From NCBI RefSeq assembly GCF_009557615.1, contig NZ_CP045652.1:992001-1056000 (forward strand): 64,000 bases of DNA, in the 5' to 3' direction. The notes beneath the pieces are model-generated. The model did not search any database, was not told the DNA's origin, and was given only the letters and a program-made list of their open reading frames with translations. Below are positions 15,671-23,969 of the stretch, in pieces. The translations under genes and the position numbers were made by a program. Source of the stretch: Sphingobacteruim zhuxiongii. GTDB taxonomy: Bacteria > Bacteroidota > Bacteroidia > Sphingobacteriales > Sphingobacteriaceae. Numbering within the stretch: the stretch's first letter is position 1; each line of letters starts with the position of its first letter.

Positions 15671-18600
15671 TTAAAATTTAACACTTAAATTGAAACCATA
15701 AGAGCGAACTGTTTGTAACTCGCCTTTTTCGATCCAGCTTATGGATGCACTTCCCGACGATAATTCGGACGGATCTAGACCTTTAGGTGCTTTTTGCCAG
15801 ATCATCCAAGGATTTCTAGCGATAACAGCAATTCGGATTGCTTTGAAAGCTGAATTCCCCAATTGATTTTTATTAAAAGTATATCCTAAACTTACTTCAC
15901 GAAGTTTAATGTAAGAGGCATCATAAAGCCATTCTTCATAGATACTGGTTCCGATGTTGTTTCTGAAATAGGTTCTTGCGTCTACAAACGCATTAACTTC
16001 TTCACCTGTGGCTTCTGAGATTCCGTTGATTTCGTAACCTCCTCCATCAGCAAGGGGATCGCGAACATTTTTGCCGTTTGAATTTATCGCTGCTGTTTCT
16101 TCCGCTTGTCCAGACTTAACTGCGAGCATCTTTGACCAACTAAAGAACTGGCCACCAGCTTGAAAATCAATCATAGCATTCAAATCAATATTTTTGTATT
16201 GAAACGAGTTCAGAAAACCTCCTGTAAAGTCAGGTAAAACAGAACCAAAGTCTACATTTGGCTTTTGTATCGGGAGGTTTGATGCATTCAATAGAATTTT
16301 TCCCGTTGCTTCATCACGTTTGTACCCCGGTCCAACTAATGTCCCGAATGCTTGACCTTTATTAGCATAAAGATAAACTGTTTGACTAGAATAAGTATTT
16401 GAGCCCAATTCATAGGAGTCAATACCATCAATTAGTTGATGGATTTTACTATTGTTCCTCGCACCATTTAACGTCATATTCCAAGAGAAATTCTCGTTCT
16501 TTACAGGTGTTCCGTGTATAGAAACCTCTATACCGTTATTTTCGATATCGCCTGCATTAACTGTCGCTTTGCTGTAACCAGTTCCCGAAGGAGTCGTTAA
16601 ACTAATAACCTGATCTTTGTTGCGTTGTTGATAATATGTGAAATCAATTCCCAATCTGTTCTTCAAGAATTTAAGATCCATACCAACTTCATAAGAATGC
16701 GCGAACGATGGTTTTAAATTGACGTTGTTTAAAATGTCTGGCAAAGTTAATGTCGGGATAGTTTGCGTGGTAGAAGCATAGACACTTCCTACATTATAAT
16801 TCAATAAAATATCAAATGGATCCACATCAGCACCAGCGACAGCATATGATGCTCTAAGTTTTCCAAAACTCAAGAAAGAGGGTTCTAATAAGTTGCTAAA
16901 TACAAATGATCCAGAAACCGAAGGGTACCAATACGAGTTGTTTTCTTTCGGTAGCGTAGAGGAGATATCGCGTCTTATCGAAGCATCTAGGAAATATGTG
17001 TCTTTATATCCCAAAGATGCCATTGCGTAGAATGAACGTATTTGTTTCTTTAATGAATAAGATTCAACAAGTGGACGATCGATAGAACCTTCAATATTAA
17101 AGAATCCTGGGGAACTTAATCCTCCTTGGGTTTTTTGAGTTAAGTAGTCGTATTGGCGATTATAGATATTACCACCAACGTTCGCATTTAAAGTCAAATC
17201 ATTCCACCGTTTATCATATGTTGCAAGAAATTCATAATTCATTTCATCATTTTGAAATTTACCGACTGAATATCCGTGAGACGATAAAAATGAGCCTGTC
17301 CCTGATTCTGAGCGACCTCCAAATGCTAGTTTGCGACTCGTATTTTGGGTAAATTGGTCTTTTCTTATGAATCCAGATAGCTTTAATTCTGGCAACACTT
17401 GATAAGTTAAACCTATATCCCCAAAAATACGATCTCTAGAATCGTTGTTTAGATTTTCATAAGCATCGAAGAAGGGATTGTTCCAGTCTGATGGCGTGTT
17501 GTTGACAAGTAATCCTGTCGCAGCAACAGGGTTCACATTCCAATTCATAATGGTGCCATCTTCATAACGATAATTTCTCAACCGATTAATATCTATATTA
17601 CGTTGGAACCATTGTGTCGCTCCAGTGAATGACCCTTGGTAACCCATCACAGGCCGTTGACCTTTATTGTTCGCATAATTAATATTTGCCGAAGCGGTTA
17701 ATTTGCTTGTTATATCTAAGGATCCGTTAACTGCAAAGTTGTTGCGTTTTAACCATGTGTTAGGATATGTTCCTTTAATATATGTATTGTTATAAGAGAA
17801 GCGGATGGAAGAATTTTCTGCTCCGCCACTAATCGTTAATCCATTATTGGTGTTTAACCCTGTCTGAAAAAAGTCTTTAATGTTATCGGGCTGAGGAAGA
17901 AATGCTGTTGTTTTTCCGTAATCAGCGTCCTGCGGATAAAAGCTGTAGTACATGCGTACTGGAGTTCCGTCCATTTTTGGACCCCAAGACTCATCATTAC
18001 CATTTACATACAATTCGCCAGATCCAAGTTTTAAGAAGTTTTGATTGTTTCCAACGCCATAAATGTTTTGTAGTGGCATAAAATTGCCAACTTGCTCAAA
18101 TGAAGTTGCTGAATTAAGATCAACTGATACCGACTTAGGTCCCTTTTTACCTTTTTTCGTGGTAATCATGATTACTCCATATTGTCCCCTGAGACCATAT
18201 AAAGCAGAAGCAGCAGGACCTTTTAAAACGTTAATGCTTTCAACGTCTTCTGGGTTTATATCTTGTCCAACGTTACCTAAATCGACACCATTGCCATTGG
18301 AACTACTGAAGTTTGCATTCGAAATAGGTGTTCCGTCGATTACCATTAAAGGTTGTCCACCGCCAGTTACTGAATTGATACCTCTAATTTTTATTTTTTG
18401 TGTTCCTCCCAAACTGGCCCCAGAAGAACCGGTTACCTGAGCTCCTGCTACTTTTCCTGCCAAAGAACCCAATACGTTATTATCTTTTGTAAACGTTAAA
18501 TCGTCGCCGCTGACCTTTTGCGTTGAGTATCCTAGGGATTTTTCACTTCTTTGAATTCCTAGGGCGGTAACAACGACCTCATCAATTACTTGGTCGCCGC

Positions 18601-18889
18601 TATTTAGAGTTACATTTAAAGTCTTTCTACCAGCCACTGCAATTTCTTGAGTTTGGTATCCAACAGCTGTAAAGACTAGGGTGGCATTGTGATCAGCATT
18701 TAAAGTAAACAGACCATTATCATTACTTGCGGTACTTATGGAAGTGCCTTTTACCGTAACTGTTACTCCACTTAGAGGAGCTCCATTTTGGTCTGAAACT
18801 TTACCAGCTACTGCGATCTGTTGTGCGTTAACGACTTGAATGCTCGCGCAAGCCATTACACACATGGAAGTGAGTAAATGATGTTTCAT
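15671..18889 (-). CDS. SusC/RagA-type TonB-dependent transporter, putative peptidoglycan-peptide importer
   Basis: 1072 residues: signal peptide ending VNAQ, carboxypeptidase-D regulatory-like domain (about 27-100, GKVSDQNGAPLSGVTV), SusC motif LGIQRSEKSLGYS, plug domain (IRGINSVTGGGQPLMVIDG, MITTKKG) and a C-terminal beta-barrel ending SYGFNLSVKF. There is no STN domain, so it is not linked to an ECF sigma factor. It imports SusD-captured substrate through the outer membrane using TonB energy. The operon order NlpC/P60 - epimerase - SusC - SusD suggests murein-derived peptides as cargo. Confidence 0.95.
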   Translation of the reverse strand: MKHHLLTSMCVMACASIQVVNAQQIAVAGKVSDQNGAPLSGVTVTVKGTSISTASNDNGLFTLNADHNATLVFTAVGYQTQEIAVAGRKTLNVTLNSGDQVIDEVVVTALGIQRSEKSLGYSTQKVSGDDLTFTKDNNVLGSLAGKVAGAQVTGSSGASLGGTQKIKIRGINSVTGGGQPLMVIDGTPISNANFSSSNGNGVDLGNVGQDINPEDVESINVLKGPAASALYGLRGQYGVIMITTKKGKKGPKSVSVDLNSATSFEQVGNFMPLQNIYGVGNNQNFLKLGSGELYVNGNDESWGPKMDGTPVRMYYSFYPQDADYGKTTAFLPQPDNIKDFFQTGLNTNNGLTISGGAENSSIRFSYNNTYIKGTYPNTWLKRNNFAVNGSLDITSKLTASANINYANNKGQRPVMGYQGSFTGATQWFQRNIDINRLRNYRYEDGTIMNWNVNPVAATGLLVNNTPSDWNNPFFDAYENLNNDSRDRIFGDIGLTYQVLPELKLSGFIRKDQFTQNTSRKLAFGGRSESGTGSFLSSHGYSVGKFQNDEMNYEFLATYDKRWNDLTLNANVGGNIYNRQYDYLTQKTQGGLSSPGFFNIEGSIDRPLVESYSLKKQIRSFYAMASLGYKDTYFLDASIRRDISSTLPKENNSYWYPSVSGSFVFSNLLEPSFLSFGKLRASYAVAGADVDPFDILLNYNVGSVYASTTQTIPTLTLPDILNNVNLKPSFAHSYEVGMDLKFLKNRLGIDFTYYQQRNKDQVISLTTPSGTGYSKATVNAGDIENNGIEVSIHGTPVKNENFSWNMTLNGARNNSKIHQLIDGIDSYELGSNTYSSQTVYLYANKGQAFGTLVGPGYKRDEATGKILLNASNLPIQKPNVDFGSVLPDFTGGFLNSFQYKNIDLNAMIDFQAGGQFFSWSKMLAVKSGQAEETAAINSNGKNVRDPLADGGGYEINGISEATGEEVNAFVDARTYFRNNIGTSIYEEWLYDASYIKLREVSLGYTFNKNQLGNSAFKAIRIAVIARNPWMIWQKAPKGLDPSELSSGSASISWIEKGELQTVRSYGFNLSVKF

Positions 18890-18931
18890 AATCGAGGTGT
18901 TTGAATTGTTTTTTAGGTAATTTTTTGTTTG

Positions 18932-19981
18932 TTATGCTTTAATAATTCCTATTCCAGGACGGTCGGGTAATTTGCAGATTCCGTTTTCCACATACATACC
19001 GTCATAAATGTCGTTTCCTATTAATAACGCGCCGTCAAGATCTGCCCAATCAACAAGTGGTGCGAGTTGTGCAGCGGCAGAAATAGCACATGAAGTTTCC
19101 GTCATGCACCCTAACATGACTTTCATGTTTAAAGATCTTGCAAGCTCCGCCATTTGCTTCGCTTCGCGCATGCCTGTACATTTCATCAGTTTAATGTTAA
19201 TGCCCGTATATACCCCCTGTAATGCGGTGACATCAGCTAATCGTTGACAACCTTCGTCTGCAATTGTTGGAATCGGTGAATTTGCCGTTAGCCAAGCATT
19301 CTCATCGATCATCTCCTTAGGCATAGGTTGCTCCAAGAAAACAACATTACGCTCGTGAAGCCAATTTGCCATTTCCAATGCTTGTTCTTTATTTTTCCAC
19401 CCTTGATTCACATCGGCACAAAGCGGTACATCTGTAACCGAACGTATCGTATCGATGATCATCTTATCGGTATCTAGTCCCAATTTAACTTTTAGAATTT
19501 TGAACTGTCCAGCTTCTGCGACTTTCTTGCGAATCATTTCCTCTGTGTCGATACCGATTGTATAAGACGTTGGCGGTATCAAATCAGGATTTAGCCCCCA
19601 AATTTTGTAGAAAGGCTGTCCCATTAATTTGCCTAATAAATCGTGCAGCGCAATATCTACGGCGGCTTTAGCGGCTGTATTTTTTGCTTCGACTTTGTCT
19701 ACATAGCCTAATATTTCTGCTGTTTCAAATGGTGAGGAGAAGCGAGAAAGATCTAGCTTACTTAGGAAGCTCATTACACTTTCTTGCGATTCACCGAGAT
19801 AAGGTGGCATGCTAGCCTCGCCATATCCCACATGACCTTCATATTCCAATTCTGTTAACACAACAGGTGTCGTCGATCGACTGAAGGATGCTACAGTAAA
19901 TACATGCCTTAACTCTAGGGTATAAGGTTTGTATCTCAGGGTGAATTTCCCCATTTTTTTAGTTTCCCAAACTGTATTCAT
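18932..19981 (-). CDS. Dipeptide epimerase (L-Ala-D/L-Glu epimerase-like, enolase superfamily)
   Basis: A 349-residue muconate-lactonizing-type enolase. Catalytic KxK is at 164/166 (KILKVKLG), metal ligands are Asp190 (ADVNQGW), Glu217 (LEQPM) and Asp242 (ADEG), and a second Lys region is IKLMK (264-267). Alternative start: ATG at codon 10. Such enzymes epimerise L-Ala-D-Glu from murein to L-Ala-L-Glu so it can be used as food, in the cytosol. It lies 7 bp after the NlpC/P60 gene and 42 bp before susC. Exact dipeptide specificity cannot be proved by sequence reading, but the context is strong. Confidence 0.9.
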   Translation of the reverse strand: MNTVWETKKMGKFTLRYKPYTLELRHVFTVASFSRSTTPVVLTELEYEGHVGYGEASMPPYLGESQESVMSFLSKLDLSRFSSPFETAEILGYVDKVEAKNTAAKAAVDIALHDLLGKLMGQPFYKIWGLNPDLIPPTSYTIGIDTEEMIRKKVAEAGQFKILKVKLGLDTDKMIIDTIRSVTDVPLCADVNQGWKNKEQALEMANWLHERNVVFLEQPMPKEMIDENAWLTANSPIPTIADEGCQRLADVTALQGVYTGINIKLMKCTGMREAKQMAELARSLNMKVMLGCMTETSCAISAAAQLAPLVDWADLDGALLIGNDIYDGMYVENGICKLPDRPGIGIIKA

Positions 19982-19988
19982 TGGTTTG

Positions 19989-21200
19989 TTATTTGTAATA
20001 TGGGTTGTTTTTTATTTCTTCAATTTGTGGGTCTTCTGCGCCAATATATCTTCTTGCTGCAACTACTGTACGAGTTTGAAAATCATCGTAATTTGCAGCG
20101 TCTTTCAGCATTGAATTGATACGAACAGATCCAGCTGCGTGGATAAACTCACCGTTTCCAATATACATCGCAACATGGGTAACACGCGCGTTTGGATTTG
20201 AGTTTTTGCCAGATGCAAAGAACAATAGATCGGCAGGTTTAAGATTTTTTAATGCCTTAGTTGGATCAAAATGCCCATCAGCATCTAAAATATCAATCTT
20301 ATCGCCTGCTAACACTTGCTGAGAAGCGTCCCTTGGAATTACATATCCATTCATGTAAAAGGCCGTTTTTGTAAATCCGCTACAATCGACACCCTTCACT
20401 GAGGTTCCTCCCCACAGATAGGGTAGCCCCATCATGGTTTTAGCACTTGATAATACATTTTCCGACGTCAACGATCGGCTTGCTAACCAAGCTTTGAAAC
20501 TTAATGCTTCGCTAACTGGTATGTAAGCAATCCGTTTGTCTGGATAAGCCACTTTAAAGAATCCCTTTTCTTTTCCGATTAATTGGAGAATATTTCCGTA
20601 GACTAAATCCGAAACACGCATACTTTTTAGATCTGGTTTGGAATATGATTTTCCAAACTCTTGCGTGTAAATAACTTTCTCGTGTCGTTTCCACTGATCG
20701 AAAGTCGATTGATCCATAGGTACGACTGATGAACTTGGTATCCAAGAAATGTAACCTTCGGGTGTTCTTACACGATATTCACCTTTATCTTTTTGTAGGA
20801 TATCTACCTGTGTTCCCAAGATGGCTTGAGTGGCCATTTCCGAAGCATTTCCTGGCTGTGTTCGTAAGTTGGCTACAGATAAATTTATCACGCCATGCGT
20901 CTTGTCTGCGACAGATGAGTCAGGGAGATTTTTGATTTTAATGTCCGCTCTTAATTCTTTCAAGTGTTGGTTTATGAAATCATTTGCTGCGGGCTCCGTT
21001 GATTCAATGATATAAATATTTCGATTGATATCGGATTGCGTTAATGCAACAATTTTAGTTCGTTTATCAGGTGCAAAATTTTGTTTCGCCTGTGTAACAA
21101 CCTCTTGTACTCTCTTGAAAATGCTGGAATCGCTTTGTGCATAAGTGAATTGTGCAGCGAAAAGGGATAAACAAACAATATGGATTAATTTCTTGTTCAT
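19989..21200 (-). CDS. NlpC/P60 cell-wall peptidase with SH3 domains (YkfC-like)
   Basis: A 403-residue exported protein (signal peptide ending TYAQ). SH3b-like segments cover about residues 105-255 (VANLRTQPG, YRVRTPEGYISWIP, FKVAYPDKRIAYIP). The NlpC/P60 domain follows: catalytic Cys273 in GVDCSGF, His in THVAMYIG and a further His in EFIHAAG. It resembles YkfC-type gamma-D-glutamyl-L-diamino-acid peptidases that release L-Ala-D-Glu from murein stem peptides. As first gene of the operon, it feeds the epimerase encoded next. The promoter must lie in the intergenic region with DnaA-box-like sites and TTGCA repeats. Confidence 0.92.
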   Translation of the reverse strand: MNKKLIHIVCLSLFAAQFTYAQSDSSIFKRVQEVVTQAKQNFAPDKRTKIVALTQSDINRNIYIIESTEPAANDFINQHLKELRADIKIKNLPDSSVADKTHGVINLSVANLRTQPGNASEMATQAILGTQVDILQKDKGEYRVRTPEGYISWIPSSSVVPMDQSTFDQWKRHEKVIYTQEFGKSYSKPDLKSMRVSDLVYGNILQLIGKEKGFFKVAYPDKRIAYIPVSEALSFKAWLASRSLTSENVLSSAKTMMGLPYLWGGTSVKGVDCSGFTKTAFYMNGYVIPRDASQQVLAGDKIDILDADGHFDPTKALKNLKPADLLFFASGKNSNPNARVTHVAMYIGNGEFIHAAGSVRINSMLKDAANYDDFQTRTVVAARRYIGAEDPQIEEIKNNPYYK

Positions 21201-21234
21201 TGTTATCGATTAAAATGCTAACTAGTAAGGTAAA

Positions 21235-21296
21235 TGTGCATAAATATGCGAATAAATCTGGTTATATTACCTATTTTTCACAGCTTTTTATCCACA
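21235..21296. promoter_or_regulatory. Cluster of DnaA-box-like sites
   Basis: TGTGCATAA (21235-21243) is a perfect minus-strand match to TTATNCACA. TTATCCACA (21288-21296) is a perfect plus-strand match, and TTTTTCACA (21274-21282) has one mismatch. All lie within 62 bp of an AT-rich divergent intergenic region. They overlap a GCATA-AA-TATGC palindrome (21238-21249). DnaA binding is inferred from the consensus only. Confidence 0.5.
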
Positions 21297-21297
21297 A

Positions 21298-21347
21298 TTG
21301 CATAAAATCTTGCATATCCTTGCAACATTTATCGTTTAATCTTGCAA
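21298..21347. repeat. Helically phased TTGCA direct repeats
   Basis: TTGCATA at 21298 and 21310 and TTGCAA at 21320 and 21342 are direct repeats spaced 12, 10 and 22 bp, close to multiples of the helical turn. They lie between the NlpC/P60 start (21200) and the glycosylasparaginase start (21434). This suggests cooperative binding of one protein along one face of the DNA. Confidence 0.55.
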
Positions 21348-21391
21348 AACTTGTCATTTTGCTAAAGGGTAGATATTATCGTGAAAGGAAG

Positions 21392-21399
21392 TATATTTG
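21392..21399 (+). promoter_or_regulatory. -7 element upstream of the glycosylasparaginase gene
   Basis: TATATTTG matches TAnnTTTG and lies 34 bp before ATG 21434. No good -33 element is seen at 19-20 bp, so the promoter may need an activator. Confidence 0.4.
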
Positions 21400-21433
21400 T
21401 TTTTCTTTAATCAATAAGAACAAATAAACCCAT

Positions 21434-22477
21434 ATGAATTCAAGAAGAACATTTATTATACAAAGCGTCATTGGTGCAGCAAGTTTGAGTGCCTTGGCCT
21501 CGACGACATCCTGTAAGAATTCTAAAAAACCTACATCTAAAGGGAAGCAACCTATTGTTATCTCGACATGGGATTTTGGAGTGGCGGCAAATAAAGCTGC
21601 GTGGGAAGTTCTAGGAAAAAGTGGTCGCGCTTTGGATGCCGTTGAGAAGGGTGTGAAGATTGCTGAGGCGGATTTAACTAATCACACTGTTGGGAAAGGT
21701 GGATATCCTGATCGCGATGGTCACGTCACTTTAGACGCTTGCATTATGGACGAACTCGGCAATTGCGGTTCTGTTGCTGCAATGGAGCATATCGCACACC
21801 CCATATCGGTAGCTCGATTAGTCATGGAGAAGACTCCACATGTGATGCTTGTAGGTGAAGGGGCTATGCAATTTGCACTGGAGAATGGCTTTCAAAGAGA
21901 AAATTTACTTACTCCGGAGTCTGAGGAGGCTTGGAAAGAATGGTTAAAAGAAAAGAAATATAATCCTGTGATGAACATTGAGAACAAGTCGTTCGCAACA
22001 GAGAAATTACCAGGAAATCAATATAATCACGATACTATAGGAATGCTAGCTTTGGATGCTGAAGGTAATCTATCCGGTGCCTGTACAACGAGTGGCATGG
22101 CGTTTAAGATGCATGGACGTGTTGGCGATAGTCCGATCATTGGAGCAGGATTGTATGTCGATAACGAAGTTGGTGGCGCTACTTCCACGGGCGTTGGTGA
22201 AGAGGTGATTCGTACCGTTGGCAGCTTTTTAGTGGTGGAGTTGATGCGACAAGGGTATTCCCCTGAAGACGCTTGTAAAGAAGCGGTATTGCGTATCGTA
22301 AAGAAAAAGCCAGACATCGCGAAGGATATTCAAGTTGGTTTTTTGGCATTGAATAAACAAGGAGAATACGGTTCTTATGCATTACAGGATGGTTTTACTT
22401 TTGCCGTCTGTACTGATGAAAGGCAAGATTTGATTGAAAAAGGAAAATTCCATTACAAAAGCGAGCCTGCTAAATAG
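21434..22477 (+). CDS. N4-(beta-N-acetylglucosaminyl)-L-asparaginase (glycosylasparaginase)
   Basis: A 347-residue Ntn-hydrolase that cleaves the GlcNAc-Asn bond of N-linked glycans. It has a twin-arginine-like signal (NSRRTFI) followed by a lipobox-like TTSC at Cys27, so it is probably exported. The autocleavage nucleophile is Thr201 in NHDTIGMLA, and GKGGYPDRDGHVTLDA and STGVGEEVIRT are family signatures. Length and motifs match bacterial periplasmic glycosylasparaginases. It is divergent from the peptidoglycan-peptide operon and shares its regulatory region, though its substrate differs. Confidence 0.92.
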   Translation: MNSRRTFIIQSVIGAASLSALASTTSCKNSKKPTSKGKQPIVISTWDFGVAANKAAWEVLGKSGRALDAVEKGVKIAEADLTNHTVGKGGYPDRDGHVTLDACIMDELGNCGSVAAMEHIAHPISVARLVMEKTPHVMLVGEGAMQFALENGFQRENLLTPESEEAWKEWLKEKKYNPVMNIENKSFATEKLPGNQYNHDTIGMLALDAEGNLSGACTTSGMAFKMHGRVGDSPIIGAGLYVDNEVGGATSTGVGEEVIRTVGSFLVVELMRQGYSPEDACKEAVLRIVKKKPDIAKDIQVGFLALNKQGEYGSYALQDGFTFAVCTDERQDLIEKGKFHYKSEPAK

Positions 22478-22488
22478 GCTTTTCTTTG
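22464..22488 (+). terminator. Short terminator overlapping the glycosylasparaginase stop codon
   Basis: AGCCT (22464-22468) pairs with AGGCT (22476-22480) and is followed by TTTCTTT. The TAG stop (22475-22477) is inside the structure. The stem is only 5 bp, so the call is tentative. Confidence 0.4.
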
Positions 22489-22496
22489 TAAATTTG
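22466..22496 (+). promoter_or_regulatory. Promoter of msrA
   Basis: The -7 element TAAATTTG (22489-22496) has CCTG (22466-22469) as a partial -33 at exactly 19-bp spacing. It starts about 20 bp ahead of ATG 22517 and overlaps the end of the upstream gene. Confidence 0.5.
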
Positions 22497-22516
22497 AATA
22501 TAAAAACAGAATAAAA

Positions 22517-23032
22517 ATGAAAGCAACGTTCGGAGGAGGATGCTTCTGGTGTACAGAAGTTATCTTCCAAAATACAAAAGGAGTACATGCTGTATTACCA
22601 GGATATATGGGTGGACAACGTGAAAACCCTACATATGAGCAAGTGTGCTCTGGTGCCACAGGACATGTAGAAGTGATAGAGATTGATTTCGATGAAAATC
22701 AGATTAGCTTTCAAGAACTGTTATCAGTATTCTTCAAAACCCATGATCCTACAACACGAAACCGACAAGGTGCAGATGTTGGGACACAATATCGTTCGGT
22801 AGTTTTTTATCACAATGAAGCACAAAAAGAAGAAGCAATTGCTTTAATCGCTGGTTTAGAAGCTGCAAAAGTTTACGACAATCCAATTGTTACTGCAGTT
22901 GAATCAGCTGAGACTTTTTGGGAAGCTGAGGATTATCATCACGATTATTTTAATCAAAATCCGCAAAATCAATTCTGTCAAGTGGTCATCGCACCTAAAT
23001 TGACAAAATATTTAAAGAGTTTGGATCACTAA
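22517..23032 (+). CDS. msrA: Peptide methionine-S-sulfoxide reductase MsrA
   Basis: A 171-residue MsrA with the catalytic motif GGGCFWC at residues 6-12 (nucleophile Cys9), followed by GYMGG (about 34-38), THDPTTRNRQGADVGTQYRS and AEDYHHDYF. It reduces the S-epimer of methionine sulfoxide in oxidised proteins in the cytosol. No signal peptide and no fused MsrB domain. Single-gene unit with its own promoter; a long hairpin terminator covers its last codons. Confidence 0.96.
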   Translation: MKATFGGGCFWCTEVIFQNTKGVHAVLPGYMGGQRENPTYEQVCSGATGHVEVIEIDFDENQISFQELLSVFFKTHDPTTRNRQGADVGTQYRSVVFYHNEAQKEEAIALIAGLEAAKVYDNPIVTAVESAETFWEAEDYHHDYFNQNPQNQFCQVVIAPKLTKYLKSLDH

Positions 23033-23060
23033 TTACAGTGATTCAGACTCTTTAAATATT
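23007..23060. terminator. Long hairpin overlapping the 3' end of msrA
   Basis: A 24-bp stem with two G-U pairs joins 23007-23030 and 23037-23060 around the loop AATTAC. The left arm covers the last eight codons of msrA including part of the stop. The symmetrical AATATTTAAAGAGT arms allow termination on either strand. Confidence 0.75.
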
Positions 23061-23109
23061 ACTACATCGACTATTTTGCTAATTATAACGATTTTAAGAA
23101 TGCAGCAAC

Positions 23110-23151
23110 TCGCCGAACGTCACTAATCAAGACATCGATAGTGTTCGGCGA
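23110..23151. repeat. Structured element in the msrA-sigma intergenic region
   Basis: CGCCGAA (23111-23117) pairs with TTCGGCG (23144-23150), and CACTA (23121-23125) pairs with TAGTG (23139-23143), with a 3-nt CGT bulge and a 13-nt loop. No U-run follows, so it is not a plain terminator. It might belong to a small RNA or a leader. Confidence 0.45.
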
Positions 23152-23262
23152 CTTTACTTCCTAGAATCTACAATACCTAAATGTTGTTTCCCAACCAATA
23201 CGAATAAAGACTTGAGTTAAAAATATTATTGGAATATCTACCAATTTAGTAGAGTAATATTC

Positions 23263-23270
23263 TATATTTG
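23263..23270 (+). promoter_or_regulatory. -7 element of the ECF sigma factor gene
   Basis: TATATTTG matches TAnnTTTG and ends 24 bp before the proposed TTG start at 23295. No convincing -33 element is visible. The position supports a start near 23295 rather than one farther upstream. Confidence 0.45.
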
Positions 23271-23294
23271 TGAAATTTTCAATTAGATCTGCGT

Positions 23295-23969
23295 TTGAAC
23301 ACTGAGAATGATATAGATCGTATACTTGTTGACCGATTAAAGCAATCGGACCGCAAGAGCTTTGAGCAGATTTATGAAAAATACGCAGTTCAACTTTATT
23401 CGGTTTGTTATCGGCGGATTCAAGATATAGAAATATCGAATGATATCATTCACGATATCCTACTGTCACTATGGGAAAATAGAAATAGGAAGGATATCAA
23501 CAATCTACGCGCCTATTTATTCCAAGCACTTCGCTATAAAATTATCGATACGTTTCAACAAAGAAGCAAAACCCATAAGCTGTATGAATCGTATTTAGTT
23601 AATCTTCAACAAAATTACATTGGTACGGACCATGCCTTACGGACCAAGCTCTTTCAAGAATTAATAAAAGCAGAAATCGATCGTTTGCCCAGAAAAATGA
23701 AAGAAGTTTTTCTTTTAAGTAGGGAGCAGAATTTAACTTATGAACAGATCGCTCAAAAGCTAGGAATATCAGAGCAAACAGTTCGCTCCCATATGAAACA
23801 CGCTTTGAGAAGATTAAGTGTTAAACTAAGTTTTGTTATTTTTTTATTATTTAATTATTATTTTTTACCCCCTAAGCCTTATAACCTCGACTTCATAAAT
23901 AGGGACGGTCTTTCGTCCATTGTGTTTTATGAGAAAGAAGAATTATTTAAGTCGCATTTTATTAGATAA
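23295..23969 (+). CDS. ECF sigma-70 factor, FecI-like, with hydrophobic C-terminal tail
   Basis: A 224-residue ECF sigma factor. Region 2 is near 25-90 (FEQIYEKYAVQLYSVCYRRI, DIIHDILLSLWENR) and region 4 near 130-178 (LPRKMKEVFLLSREQNLTYEQIAQ followed by an HTH). The only reasonable start is TTG 23295; no in-frame ATG lies nearby. After region 4 comes a hydrophobic stretch LSFVIFLLFNYYF and a roughly 30-residue tail, which overlaps the FecR start by 41 bp. It should direct transcription of the downstream SusC-SusD-TlpA genes when FecR signals substrate. Confidence 0.9.
   Translation: MNTENDIDRILVDRLKQSDRKSFEQIYEKYAVQLYSVCYRRIQDIEISNDIIHDILLSLWENRNRKDINNLRAYLFQALRYKIIDTFQQRSKTHKLYESYLVNLQQNYIGTDHALRTKLFQELIKAEIDRLPRKMKEVFLLSREQNLTYEQIAQKLGISEQTVRSHMKHALRRLSVKLSFVIFLLFNYYFLPPKPYNLDFINRDGLSSIVFYEKEELFKSHFIR

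Noticed and set aside
21201..21433. Chromosomal replication origin at the DnaA-box cluster
   Set aside because: Strongly expressed genes to the right (parC, serS, rpsA) lie on the minus strand, which suggests a fork moving leftward through the window, and no dnaA, dnaN or DnaA-trio is seen. Kept only as a binding-site cluster.
22464..22488. A strong terminator after glycosylasparaginase
   Set aside because: The stem is only 5 bp and overlaps the stop codon and the msrA promoter; retained only as a weak feature.
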